Below, in pieces: positions 25,182-37,541 of a stretch of DNA of 64,000 bases. Where the stretch lies: the NCBI GenBank assembly GCA_914767715.1, contig OU612071.1, forward strand, positions 23,929,681 to 23,993,680. Reading direction: 5' to 3'. The notes below the pieces were generated by a model that did no database searches, was not told the DNA's origin, and saw nothing but the letters and a program-made list of their open reading frames with translations. This stretch comes from Membranipora membranacea (taxonomy: Eukaryota > Bryozoa > Gymnolaemata > Cheilostomatida > Membraniporidae). The position numbers were made by a program, and so were the translations under genes. Each line of letters opens with the position of its first letter. The first letter of the stretch is position 1.

Positions 25182-25309
25182 ACTTTCTTATTGGCTACAG
25201 CATGACTCATAACTTTATTTACCCCGTGTCATTATGGCCTTTGATGTTGGAAGAACTTATTTTGCGATTGACTGACAACTGACAGCGTACTCAGCGTACA
25301 AAAATACAT

Positions 25310-25530
25310 TGGAGGTGATCGACCATCTGAACTTGATCACAGCTGACAGGAGAAGGTTGATGTTCGGTATTTTATCATGATTCGGGCTGGTTTCCCAATA
25401 TCTGATATGGTGGTACTGACTATTAGAGCACCCACATTGAAACTAAACTACGCTCCCTTGATTATGTGTCTCAATGTCATTATGGCAACTGCGGTAAGGG
25501 CAGCGAGAAAGAAGCTCCATAAGCTTCTTG
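25310..25530. repeat. Direct repeat, copy 1 (partner 26297-26510)
   Basis: Both copies contain GATCACAGCTGACAGGAGAA, then CGGGCTGGTTTCCCA and a GGCAGCGAGAAAGAAG block in the same order and orientation. The copies flank about 770 bases. This copy begins about 130 bases right of the viral iterons. Confidence 0.7.
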
Positions 25531-25707
25531 TGTTACTATATACTTAAGCTCATCGTACCAATGACTATGAAGAAAAAGCATTCAGTGATGAGTTGGCTAT
25601 GCACTATGACTATATAGCGTTGCCCAAAATAAGAGAAATGCACGGCATTGTTTGCTGCAAGATAGCAAATGCATGTTGATTGACCTACAGTAAATAACAA
25701 AGATTAT

Positions 25708-25762
25708 AACTTATGACACATTAATTGCAAAGTTGTTCTTTGCAATTAGTTATGTGTCACAT
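25708..25762. repeat. Imperfect hairpin
   Basis: TTAATTGCAAAG and CTTTGCAATTA face each other across five bases, and pairing extends outward through TGACACA/TGTGTCA with a small bulge. It could be a small MITE or a remnant of one. Confidence 0.5.
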
Positions 25763-26296
25763 AATTAACTAATTGACTCACAAATTTTTGATTGGTTTTG
25801 AATAACGCTGGCAGATCCTCAGCTGCAACTTATTATGTTTAAACTGGCCTTGATGTTTCTTAGCATCAAGCAAGGTGTGGAATTTTCTTATCAGGGTCCT
25901 CAGATGTGGATTCATTTGCTGATATTCCTTGATGTATAGTTTTTGGCTGGAGTGTTTGCTGTCTGTTTGGCCCTCTTCCTGATGTGGATGAAGTCCGAAA
26001 TGTCTTGTCTTGGCAGGCCGTTCTGTATCCAAAGTTCTGTCAGTATCACCTCTACATTATAAAATATTATCGTCAATATTTAATTTCAGTTTTTATTTAG
26101 ATTTACCAGTAACTGGTATTAGATTTGTCACTCTCAAGCATTTTATATTACCGGGCAGGTGAAATGCTGCTATCATTTCTTGCATAATAAGCTGCATATT
26201 CATATTGGTGAGCATTTTCACGTTAGTTTACTCCAAGTTGGTGACTGAGGGATAGTACATTGTAGTAACCTGAATGTTCTGTATGTCCATCTTACA

Positions 26297-26575
26297 AAGT
26301 ATGTAAGTATCGATCGAGCCACTGAACAGGATCACAGCTGACAGGAGAATGATGATGATTTTTTTTTTATCATGAATCGGGCTGGTTTCCCAGTACCTTG
26401 TCGCATTGACTATTATAGCATACACATGGAACTTTATGGACGCTCTTTTGATGTTGTGTGCCTCAACGTCACTATGGCAACTGCAGTAAGGCAGCGAGAA
26501 AGAAGGTCCATGAGTGACTTATGTGATACTATATACTGTGTTCTCAAACCCATGACCAACATGGAATGGTGAGAA
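26297..26575 (+). repeat. Direct repeat, copy 2, with exon-like ORF
   Basis: This is the better-preserved copy of the repeat at 25310. It carries a plus-strand frame (MNRAGFPVPCRIDYYSIHME and onward) ending at an AATG/GTGAG donor-like site. The frame is broken in the other copy. It is probably part of an old element; no domain is recognised. Confidence 0.4.
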
Positions 26576-26859
26576 AAATGGATATATCAATATATTTTTT
26601 ATAAATGACAGACTATATTTATGGTTTCTAGTGGCAAACATACCACAAATAATTCCAAGATCTATCAGCAAGTACTTTGAAGTGCTAAGGGACAATATGA
26701 GAGTAGGTATATTACGTGGATACTGAGTTGTCTACCCTTTTTCAGTTTTAAGCATTTATAATGAATTTGTTGCAAAATATCAAAAAAAATTTGTAATAGA
26801 AAAAGACAATCCTTCAAAATGTCTGATTGTTGCCAAGATATTTACACGCAAAAAATGTT

Positions 26860-27560
26860 AATGATTCAATTGAGGGAACTCTTATGTTATATCAAGTCTT
26901 TCAAAAAAGTTACCTTATAATTTTGCCACCCTTTTGGTACGCCAGCTATTTTCATTTCCATTCCCTTCTGGGTATAACCCTGCTGTGTCAGCGCCCCTAC
27001 ATAACATGAAGCTTCTCCTGGGATCTTATCTAGAAGCTCATTATTTGAATGTGTTGTGTGATGAAAACTAAGCCCTAACGTCATGAATAACAGCTGAAAT
27101 ATATTATATGGATTAGGGGACCCACTTCGGAACAAGTATATATCGCAACAAGCATATTATATTTCATTTTATGCATGATTGATGGGAAGCATCTATGTTA
27201 TTTTATTCAGAAATAACATACAGCCGACCCTATCAATCAAACCGCAAAGCAAAAGCTACCAGATTTTAGCTTTCTCCAATTACTGACACGAAGTAACCCA
27301 TGCTTTGTATTTTACCACCAATCCATTAAAACTCACATATCTATGTTTACAACTGACTAGCATGTGACGTTCCATGGCAATCCAATGTTTCAAGTTATAC
27401 AATCTGAAGCTGGAAGTGTATAAATATTTACTGACACTTCTCTATCTGATGGAATAAGTAACAATGTAGAAATTTGTAGAGCTTCTCAGCGCCCACAATT
27501 ATTAACATCTCAAATTATTGGTTGGTGATCAAATTGGATATAAAAAATTTCCATCGGATT
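26860..27560 (-). pseudogene. Degraded reverse copy of the DUF4806 transposon gene
   Basis: Leftward, 27012-26917 encodes GALTQQGYTQKGMEMKIAG, matching the exon at 42433-42532 (ALIQQGYTQKVIDLKIAD), with the same flanking splice sites. DNA at about 27290-27560 matches the neighbouring intron of that gene near 41640-42060 in reverse complement. The frame elsewhere is broken. Confidence 0.65.
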
Positions 27561-28189
27561 GTTTTTTTACTTTTAACAACAACTCGAGAAATTAATCAAG
27601 ACAAACGGTATCCATCGCTGATTACCATCAGTTCTGTTGATGGTATTTGAGCTCAGCCAATGATGGAGTACAGCAGTCACAGGAAACTAGATAGGGTTGC
27701 AGTATCAATGATTTCACTCTCTGTTCTGATAATCTACAGTTACTTTTAGCAACTTTCATAAGAAGAAAAATCTGGGAGAAAGTTATACAGTATTTTTAAA
27801 CGAAACACCGAACAATTGGAAGCACTTAATTTCTCAAGCATCATTGAATCAAAGTTGCATTATAGAACTATAATAATTCATCATTTATGTCCAGCTTCCA
27901 CTAAATAGTAATTGATGAACTTGCTGTTTAGTCTCAAAAACTTAATGTGCAAAGCAAAACCAATGATCAAATGTGACACAAATACAGAATCAAACAGTAA
28001 TAATGATAACAAGTGAATGATACAATCTTATCTTAGCGCTGCCACTGGTCATTTACTCATCACCGTTGTTTTTGAACGTCAGGATGCATATAACTGTCGG
28101 TATGCATGCTTCTTGGTGGTAATTAGATGACAAAAGAATCCCAACAGAAACCAAAAGAATGCAACAGTCAACCTGTAGGTTTGTTTTTT

Positions 28190-28300
28190 TGTGGTGCATG
28201 AATTTAATACGCAAAGAAGCAAATAAGGTAGGCCTGTCAAGGGCCAAAAGCAGCTGCATCCACAACATATTTGTAATGATGACAAGGGAACATTAGAAGA
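28190..28300. repeat. Dispersed repeat, partner near 19850-19960
   Basis: GTGCATGAATTTAATACGCAAA followed by AATAAGGT.GGCCT is shared in the same orientation with about 19855-19960. The nature of the element is unknown. Confidence 0.5.
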
Positions 28301-28353
28301 AATAATAATTGTGGTAGTAAGCTTCAAACTGAGTCTACTGTCTTATATTCATG

Positions 28354-28559
28354 TTACAATTTGGTAATCTTCTCTAGTTCGAGGTGCAAGAATTTCATAG
28401 CTTTCATATTGTCTCCCCCTAATCTGGCTCCCTCGATTGCGATGCATTGTGTGTCTGTCAACTGTTTGCTAATCAGAGTCGAATCTTTGGCAGTCGATAC
28501 TGAGAGGAGCTGTTTCAATATAGGTATGCTGTCTCTTGATGATTGCCTGTACATCTGCA
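28354..28559 (-). CDS. Unassigned 3' exon
   Basis: After a CTGCAG acceptor the frame runs for 66 codons to a stop, with MYRQSSRDSIPILKQLLSV and a helical, leucine-rich end (MKAMKFLHLELEKITKL). The composition looks coding. It could be the last exon of the gene starting at 33409, but the phase leaving the 31385 exon does not fit this frame directly. Confidence 0.35.
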
Positions 28560-30411
28560 GATTTAGTTTACTCCTTTGTACTCTATTCCAGCATAAGTCA
28601 AGTCACCATCAGTGACGTTTTCATCCTTCATTATGTTAGCAGGTTAAACTTGAGCATTCTGTGCATGCTCAGCTCTGGGCATGAGCTGATCTCTGCAAAA
28701 TTGAGTCTCAGAATTCCGAATCCATCTGATTGGCTACCTGCTCTGGTGACATACTCCCCAAAGCGTGCGGAGTTATTATTAATGGTTATCCTCTCTTGTC
28801 ATTATTAGCTGATTTAGTTTATGCAGGGGGTATCCCATTTCCCCTTTCCAAAGTTACCTTCAGAACCAAAACTAAACTCAAATTCAAGTCACGCATGATG
28901 CATACTGAGCCTTACGACACCTGCTTTGTGGTAATGATAGCCTAGTTTATCAGTGATCTACATGCCCAGTCAGATCATGAGAGTCAGTATGAAACTTGAG
29001 GCCAAATTACCATCAGGGATTGTACAAATGGCATTACAGCTCAATTGCTCTATTGAGTTGTCTTCTTCCATTCACATGAGGGGACAACACTTTGGTCTAT
29101 TATCCCAGATTGCCAGACTGATGATTAATTGATCCAATAAAACATGTGTGCATTATACTAAGTTATATCATTATTTTCATATTATATTTCACTATTTAGA
29201 GAAGCATTTCCTAGTATGAGTGAAGTTACAAATGAGGTATAATACTAATTTAATTAATAACATCATTTCTGGCAATTAGCAGGGAAATTGGCCATAATAA
29301 AAATATGCAGTATGATGAGACTTTACTGAGCAAGATAATTAATATGCCTCACCGGCGTTATGAATATTTAAATCTGTGCCCCTGGTGAACCAATTGGTAA
29401 TAAAATAAACTTTTACAGTAAGTCGCATATAGCAAAAAAAAGATTAAGTTACCTAACATCACTCAAATTTGTTCACTGTGCTCCCTAGGGATACTAATAC
29501 TTGTTGATTTTGGATAGTGATATCTTTGACTTTCAATAACATCAAGTTATATTAAGTTAAGACTAATATTAGTATTATAGTATTATTATTACTAGTATTA
29601 TTTGGTTATAATAGCTAAAATGTAGCAGATTTCTAGTGAATAAGAAAGCTGCGCTATCATCATCATAATTTCATGGTTTTGTTTGATATCACCTATCTTT
29701 CTCACCTATAAAATGGGGTATAGGAATTATTACCCGCGCAAAATCCTTCATTATCTCACAATGTCAGACCAATTCTTGATAAGTTCTGCCTTCATACCAG
29801 CTGTCAGATAATTATACAACTATTCTCACGTTTACATAGTAAATGGAGTATGCTCCTGATACATTATTTAGTTAGTTATTTCTAACGTCGTCCTTTCCCT
29901 CAAAAATACAAAATCTAAACAGCCTGCCGCGCTGCAACGTAAATACAAAAGTGGCTGTCAGATCTTTAACAAATTATTACTGTCAGCTATGACAATCTGA
30001 TAAGCTGACATGATCTGTTGTTGTTTCCAATTATTTATTTTGTGTTTCAGGGCTTTCTTTCACACTACAACAAATGATTTATAAAAATAAAATATAGATA
30101 TAGAAAAGATAATGGAAAATGAATAAGCCAATGATTATTTGAAATATAAAATAGCTTGTAGGTGCTGATGCCTATCTCAAACCTAGCTATTGCAAGTACT
30201 GCTATTGAGAGTTGTCCTCTATCCTAGTATTTGGTCGACAGATTTTGAGACAGCGCACTAAAGATTCATCTATTTTTAAGGCAAATATACAAGATAAAAA
30301 TTTTGTGATGTTAGATTTTGAACCTGATCAAGATTATACATAGTTTTCATGGTCAAGATTTATCTCTTGCCATTTTTCATGAGGATTCTATAAGTGTACA
30401 TCTGTTTTAAT
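28560..30411. other. AT-rich stretch without recognisable genes
   Basis: Only short frames are present, with no splice-supported exon and no strong repeat. Confidence 0.5.
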
Positions 30412-30736
30412 TTTGATTCACTGGGGGGAACTCATGTGCAACATGATGCCAAAAACTCATTATTCTCTATGTGTTACAATGGCAATTTTTGTTGCAGACA
30501 TACCTACCTACAATGCGGGTCACAATTCATTCTGTATCTAACCTAAAGAATGATTTCAGACTTTTTTGAAATGTCCAATATTCACATATACGCCATATTG
30601 TTGCCATTTTGTGATAGGATACATAGGCCATGAGCTATCTGAGCACGACTTACCAAAGCCTGTGTTCTCTCTGGCGTTGAGTGGTCCCTATATCTGCATG
30701 GTGTGTTCAAATCTGATAAATCTTCAACCTAAACAT
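30412..30736 (+). mobile_element. Truncated copy of the CACAGAGTAAGG foldback family
   Basis: It is almost base-for-base the same as 37596-37922; one difference I can see is GTCCAATATTC against GTCGAATATTC. It lacks the outer tip. The short ORF inside is repeated in the other copy because the DNA is, not because it is a gene. Confidence 0.75.
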
Positions 30737-30787
30737 GGGTACCAATCGTGGGATATATAATATATTACACTTTATTGCACAAATGTG

Positions 30788-30805
30788 TGTATATATATAT
30801 TTATG

Positions 30806-30848
<43 letters not shown>

Positions 30849-30850
30849 TT
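30788..30850. repeat. TA then GT microsatellite
   Basis: An alternating TA tract is followed directly by a GT tract. Confidence 0.9.
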
Positions 30851-31384
30851 GGTGTAGCTGAGGAGCCCTAAACATATTTGCTAAGCTGTGTTTATTTTTG
30901 TTGTATCGGTGGTGCATAGACCATTGTCTTGAAAAATACTGGGTTAAGACCTATGAGAAAATTGTCATCCTTTTTTGAGTTAAATGGTTAAAAGAAAGTG
31001 GAGAGGTTCTCTTTGCAAAAGCGATTTATTGCATTTTCCTAAGAATATTTTTTTATAAACAAATAATATTGAAAAATTGTAGTGTGTAACCAGCTACTTC
31101 TTTCTTTTAAGTATACCTCTGCTGATATTTTTGTGCTGAAAAAAGAAAGAAATTTTCTGGTACAATTTCAAGCGTTCAGCACAAGGAACATTCAATTTTT
31201 ACTATCCACTCAATGAGGCAAAACAAATAATTATTGTTGTTTACCAAGTTAGTGGTTTTACATTTCAAGTCATTATGATGATAGATATCTGATTCCCTGT
31301 CTGGTATAGCCACCCGCTTTACAATAGATCATTATTTTGTTTGAAGGTCACAAGGTTGCAAAAAATTGAATACATGCGACCTAC

Positions 31385-33409
31385 CTTCCACCTCCCATTT
31401 GATGTTAAGGGCATCCAGATACTCTGCAACTGGCTGCAGTGCGTCCCTTGTAGTTTGTTTCCGACACTGCAAATAAATATAAAAAACACTAATTACCAAA
31501 ATTTTCAAAATGATTATTCCAAGAAATCTCAAGGGAGGGGAGGTTGAAAAATAGGATATCATAACACAGAATGGAAACAGGTGTCTTGTTACATTTCTCT
31601 AAACATCTTAGCAAATCCTAATTTATAATCATTTAAAATCTGATAAAATAATGTTGCTTGATGGTTGTCATGTATGAATGGGTAATTTAGACGATGCTTG
31701 AAATTTGGATTGCAATCACAGCTTGACAGTCTGTGAATGTGATAATGCTTGGGCTTACAAGGTAGTCAATCCCCTACCACAAAGCACTAAATACCTCAGT
31801 ACAAGAGTGAGATCAAAGAACATTGCTCAAAATCTGTACTACATGTCATGTGAAGCAATCTTTGTTCGATGTCAGTTTTTCAAAAACTGTTATCAAATGC
31901 ATGTTACTGAAGTATTAGGGCACAAGGGAAACCTATACGGAAAACAAAATAATTTTAGTACATACCTCTAGCCTGTACACATACCGTATACTTTTAGCCT
32001 GTAAAAAAAATACAGAGAACTTGTATCAGACTAACACATACATGACAAGTTACCCTATTTGGTAGGGTAACACCAGATATTTGGGCTGATTACCCTGTGA
32101 GACCAGATGACCCTATAACCAGCCCACTTTTGCACCTAAGAGCTTAGTGAAGTCTTATTTGCTTATTTTGCTGTCATGAGGTCTAGTTGTCAACGTAATA
32201 TGACAAATTGTATTAGTTTAAACATTTACACATAGTAAAATTCTTTCTAATGCTTTCTAGAATTTTGTAAATTATAGTTATCTAACAATAACACAGCAGA
32301 AAATCAAATATTTTAAGAGCTTGGCCAACTGGGGTGTTGCCCTGGGGTGTTGCCCCGGGCCGCCGGCGGGAGTATTTTAGGGACCCCCAGACCAACCCAG
32401 TCCGCAAGTTTATGCATCACCAGGTATTGAGCCCAGCCAACTTGTCATGTATGGACTAACATCTGGCAGGGCTTACATTAGGTACTCAGTTATGTCTAAA
32501 AAATTAGATTATTGGCAAACACCAATGAAGCAACAAAACATACCCTATTTCCAGAATTTCCTGACTCATACCAAAGAGATAACTAACTCCTTGCTCATAC
32601 TATGAGACAATAATATTTTTTTATGGATGCTGGTGGTGAATCCTACAAAAAGTTATTGATAATCTTACCTTCCCATCTGCTTTTTCTAAAACGTATAACT
32701 CATTACCATCCTCATCAACCTAAAAACACAAATAAACCCAGTCACAAGATTATTTACTGAACATTGCTTGGAATATTTGAGGTTAGTAGTCGTTGCAGCC
32801 AAATCTTGCTTTTCTAAAGACAGCTCCCTAAATATTGGCTCCAAATTTATCAAGATACAATTCATACAGTGGTGCGCGTACCACTGCACAACTCACAGGT
32901 CTTCAGCTTCAAAACCATGAGTCAATCGCTGTTTCGAGGCCTTCTCTAGTACTACCTCCTCATGGCCGGCCCCAGCAGCATGAAGCCACCCCTGTTGATG
33001 AGCATCAATCTATTCGATCCCTCAGTGCATTTTGTAAGTTTCGGTGGTTTAACATAATTGATGTGTTCACGCTGTTGCGCAACCGGAGAGGCTGACAACT
33101 CTTCATTGTTTCAGTGCAACAATGTTCGCCCCATCACTCTCATGCTTATACTCTAAGCCAAACCAGTGCAGGGAGGTTTGCTTTCCACCAAGTCGTCGGC
33201 ACAAAGCCGCTATCGTCAAGGCACCGGCCCCTCGTGCCATAGTTCACTACTCAAATTCACCACATTGAGCATAGTACAACTCATACACAAGTCAGAGAGA
33301 TGACTTGTTTGAGCTGATAAGAAAATATTTGAAAAGAACAAATGATTTACTGTGTGTATAAATTACCTACCTGACGCTCTCTGACAATAACATCTGCTTT
33401 CCCGGACAT
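31385..33409 (-). CDS. 5' part of an unrecognised gene, four small exons
   Basis: Exons read leftward: 33409-33371, 32719-32669, 31998-31966 and 31466-31385. They have CAG/GTAGGT, AAG/GTAAGA, GAG/GTATGT and GAAG/GTAGGT donors and pyrimidine-rich AG acceptors, and the first three introns are phase 0. The start is the ATG at 33409-33407 (MSGKADVIVRERQ). The following exons give VDEDGNELYVLEKADGK, AKSIRYVYRLE and CRKQTTRDALQPVAEYLDAL up to WEVE. The protein is soluble, charged, without signal peptide. I do not recognise the family. The 3' part was not found; 28354-28559 is one candidate for a later exon. A MITE sits in the second intron. Confidence 0.6.
32037..32453. mobile_element. hAT-type MITE with perfect 8-bp target duplication
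   Basis: The 15-base inverted tips CATACATGACAAGTT (32037-32051) and its complement (32439-32453) bound a 417-bp element. GACTAACA is repeated exactly outside both ends (32029-32036 and 32454-32461). Eight-base duplications are typical of hAT transposons. The interior has a GC-rich patch near 32330-32365 unlike the surroundings, and no coding frame. It lies in an intron of the gene starting at 33409. Confidence 0.88.
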
Positions 33410-35049
33410 TTTGATGCGAATGAACTTGATGACTACTATAGTCGGTATGCGGGAAGTAAACAAGAGGCCACAATGGAATGACCGAGTCATTATCAGAGAT
33501 TGGTTTTGCAGCGGTAGCACACCTGCCTCAAAACTTGGATGCATCAAGTGCATATGAGATAAATTAACCAAAATTTGGCCAACCTATATTTAACACCAGC
33601 CTAATGCAAACAATTCTTACATGAGCAATTAGAAGTTTGAACGGCACCCCTTTATGTATTGGTCATTTCATGCATTTTTGATTTATCTAACACTTTCTCT
33701 ACCTAACAGCAGGCTTTATGTTGGATACTAGGTCATCATGGCATCAATACATCACGCAGATTCTTTTCTACTTTTGGCTTCTAACTAGGAATAAAACTAG
33801 TCCGAGAATGAAAGGCGGAGGTTTTGTATTTAGAAAATAAAATTAATTTTTCTATAAAATCATTCTTCCAATATCTTTATATAAATATATAGATAGGATT
33901 GATGCAAAAATACGTAAGTTCATGTTAGGAGCAAACACAAAATTATTACATTTCTTTTTGCCTGTGCCACTTAGAAAAAAAGTCTGTCTTAAAACTATGC
34001 AAGAAACAATAACATATATCCAAAACATGTCGCAACTCCATTAATTATGTTATATCAACCGCTAGCTTTTTAGCTGACTGTGAAGTCCAATCTCTGTGCG
34101 AGGTTTTTACCAGAGTTTTTAAGAACCGTTGTCTTCGTATGTATGCAACAGACAATGAGCCAATCTTAGCCCTAGCTACACTTCCATCAGGGCGCTACTG
34201 TAATATCAAATGTAGGATAGAGCTACGGAGACAATGCTTTAGAGCACAATGTGTGAAATTTTTAAACTCCGTTTTCTTCAAAAGATAATATTTTATAATG
34301 TGCAGACTTTTATATCACTAGTAACTTTTTAGCTCTACAAAACCAATATTTCTTAACCATAACGGCAGAGACAGAATAAAGTATATATATAATAATGTCA
34401 CAAAAAATACATGGCAGCACCAATATACTGTTCCTGCGCAGGGCAAACTGAGTTTCAATAACAATATACTCTAGATGTTGTATGGAAGATGGTTAGACAG
34501 AACAAAGAACAAAGTGCACATATAAACATAAATAACAATGGGAAGACAATAATCCCGAGGTTAATCTAACAGTTTCATATTTGAAAAATCATCAGCGTAA
34601 GTTGTGGGAATGAAAAAAAGTACAAATTGACTGCCCAGTGACTGTCAGTAGACATGAGTGGCGATATTATGGTTATCCCCTATTAGCAGCCTCTGAAACT
34701 GGCTTATAAATTAGACTATTGATTATTCTAGATACTGACTGCTAAATAGCCATTTTAGTTGAGAGGCGCACATGTGCAGAATATGAACAGATGCGACTCG
34801 AAGTTAAATTGTAAGGCGAAACAGCCAGAATCGGAACACAACTTAACTAAATAATTATTGTAACTAAAATATTGGCTTACAATTGGTGAACTAGGGCCTG
34901 CACTATTGTCATGCCCTCGACTGTCATTTTGAAACATTTCCTATCAAGTTTGTTGGCTGATACATACTCTAGGACTGTCTCCAAAACATTAATGCGGTAT
35001 ATATCTATCAAGGATGATGGACACGGTTTTATGAAATAATCTGATTTGC
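33410..35049. other. Spacer between the 33.4 kb gene and the transposase
   Basis: No supported gene was found. The left transposon end should lie in the right-hand part of this stretch, but I could not identify its terminal repeat. Confidence 0.4.
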
Positions 35050-37076
35050 TCAGATATTTTTACAGAGATAGGATTTCGTAACCTGGCCGTCAGAGTCATT
35101 TACAAATCTCACTCTTAGAAGATCTACAATGTCCCCGCCTTTTGTGAGATAAACATTGTTTGGTGCCTGTGTCCTTATAACGTGCAAGTGTTTTTTATGT
35201 ACCAGAAGCTGATTTTTGGATGACAAATTTTCCAATTCGCCCAATCGTGCCACTATCTCAACTAGTGGATTTTTACGTTGCCTTACTAACCTCTTTATAT
35301 GCTGCATATAGTTTTCAAATACGAATGCACTACATTGGTTAAGATCCCCATAGATTACTGTTTGTTTGGCTATGTGGAGTAGTGAATGGATATTATAAAC
35401 CAAATAGTGTTCCCCATAAAGAGGCTCAATTCTTTGAACGAAGTATTCCAGTAGCTCATGGGCAAACTCCCAGTACTCCCCAGCCATAGATGAATTTAGA
35501 AGAATTGTTATGGCGACTGAGAGGCACAGAAAGTGATCATACTGATCTTTGCTCAAATGATTTTTCAAAACAATTTTACCAGTGTATAACAAAAAGCTGC
35601 GAAACTCAGTAGCTTTAAAGTGTGGTAAATGCTTCAGAGACCTAGGTTTACGGGCTAGCTCTCTTGGTGCTTGTTTAGATATGTGAGTAAGAAGGTTATT
35701 GATGGCAGTAACAGAACGAAAATTCAGGCGTCCACGACCTTTTTTTTCATTGATCCATATATTCAAGAGTCTCCGCTGGGTACCAAGAAGAACCTGGTGC
35801 ATATAATCTATAGGGAAGGCATTTATCATATCTGGCTGTTGAATTTTTATGAAGGGTGTGGGTCCTGTGTGATGTTCATCATTTGTTTTGGCTCTGAATG
35901 ATTCATCAGTTCGAAGAATGAGGTTTCTTATCTGAGGATAGGTTATTTTCATAAATTTGTGTGAATAAACACCTCGTATTTGGCACCCATCACACCCAAA
36001 ATATCCAGAGAATGACTTAATTCCTTTACACATAGCCCTAGCTGGGGCATCACACACCACTTGAAAAAGCTCAACAGGCACAACACGTAATGAATAGGCA
36101 AATCCATGGGCAATCATATTTTGAATCTCCTCAAGTGTCTGGTTTAGAAATGCCAAATCGCTAGGTTTCGCAGAGGTTGAACACATAGCTACTGGAAATA
36201 CTCCAAACTCAGGTGCATCATATACCTTGCATAAAATTGGCCACAGGGAAGTTGAGAGAGATCCACTTTTGGAAATTGGCAAACCATCTATATTCATTAC
36301 CAGTCTGATGCTAGGAAGCAATGGGTGTGCAGTCAAGAGTTTGGTGAGCGTCCTCTTGAATCCAAAAAAAGTGATATTGTCTTCCAGACATATTCAATGG
36401 TTTTTCTACACTTTCTGTGCCTAGCAGTGTTCTTGCCATTCGAGGCAAGTTCGCATGTCCATTGGAGTGCAGTATTTTCAGTAGACTATCCACTGATCGG
36501 TGAGTGCATTTGAATTCCAGGGCCCACTGCTGAAGTTCTCCTCTCAGCTTTCCTCCAGAGTCACTAATCATTTCCTCCTCAGTTGATGAATATGTATTCT
36601 CGGTAGGGTCAGACTCCTGTAAATATATAGTTAAATAAATTCAAAAATTGTTATTACTTTCCTGCTAATTTGAGCACCTACAATATCAGCAATCTTTCCA
36701 TGCAATCTAGGTAAGGCATATCCTCTTGCTAAACTCAACCTGATGGATACATACTACTATCAGTGTTTCCCCCTGTCATGTAGCGGGATTAAATAGCATT
36801 GCAGATGGCAATCAAGTTAATACGAGGAACGTGTGGCCCAGCTAAGCGTAGACAAGCCCTCAGCCATGCATAAAAAATTCCTGGGCTATTCTTCAGTTCA
36901 AATTTTGAGTTACATTTCTATGCGAGCAATGGAAACATGCAAACCAATGACCTTATACAGTATTAGTTGACCTCAATATTGAATAGCAATAACATTCACC
37001 ATGAATTTTGAGATCGGCCTCGATCTCAAAATATGCAGCCATTCCCAAGATAGAGCTGAGAAAAAAAACATCAAAA

Positions 37077-37162
37077 ATATCTGCCGCTGGGATTTGAACC
37101 CCAGCCTCCAGTGTCAAAGTATGTGATGCTAACTGGAGCCTCGCAAGGCCGCTGTAGTGCAA
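37077..37162 (-). repeat. tRNA-like SINE head
   Basis: Leftward there is a perfect T-arm (CTGGG, GTTCAAAT, CCCAG; 37104-37087) containing an RNA polymerase III box B. The rest does not fold as a normal tRNA, since the apparent anticodon arm has a 19-base loop. It lies inside intron 2 of the transposase. Confidence 0.5.
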
Positions 37163-37541
37163 GCTAATATATGCGAGCTACACCTTGGACCTCAGGCCAA
37201 TCTTGGAGCAATTTCCATAGCTCGAAGACCATCCAAATTAGCCTCAAAGCGACCTCTAAATTAACATGGAAACACAGTGAATATGAGGTCATGCCTGTCA
37301 CCAAAAACAGTGATCTTGCGCATGATGGCACATTTTTCAACCTGGTCAACACCTGCCAAGCAACAGTTCAATGAAACAAGTGACCCTAAAGTGACCCTAA
37401 GGCTGACCCTAAAGTGACATAGTGTCCAGACTATTTTTCATTATCTTGTAAATAAATATATTAGGAGTTTATTGACATAGAAGGGTTTAATCCCCCCATG
37501 CTGAGATCAGAAATTGATGTGGACAATTGTATAGCTAGAAT

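Noticed and set aside
24883-25212. Plus-strand frame over the rep start and origin
   Set aside because: It is the complement of the Rep N-terminus and the origin hairpin; it has no motif, and no capsid-like basic region.
30566-30760. ORF repeated at 37753-38037
   Set aside because: The DNA is a non-coding foldback repeat; the frame is shared only because the repeat is.
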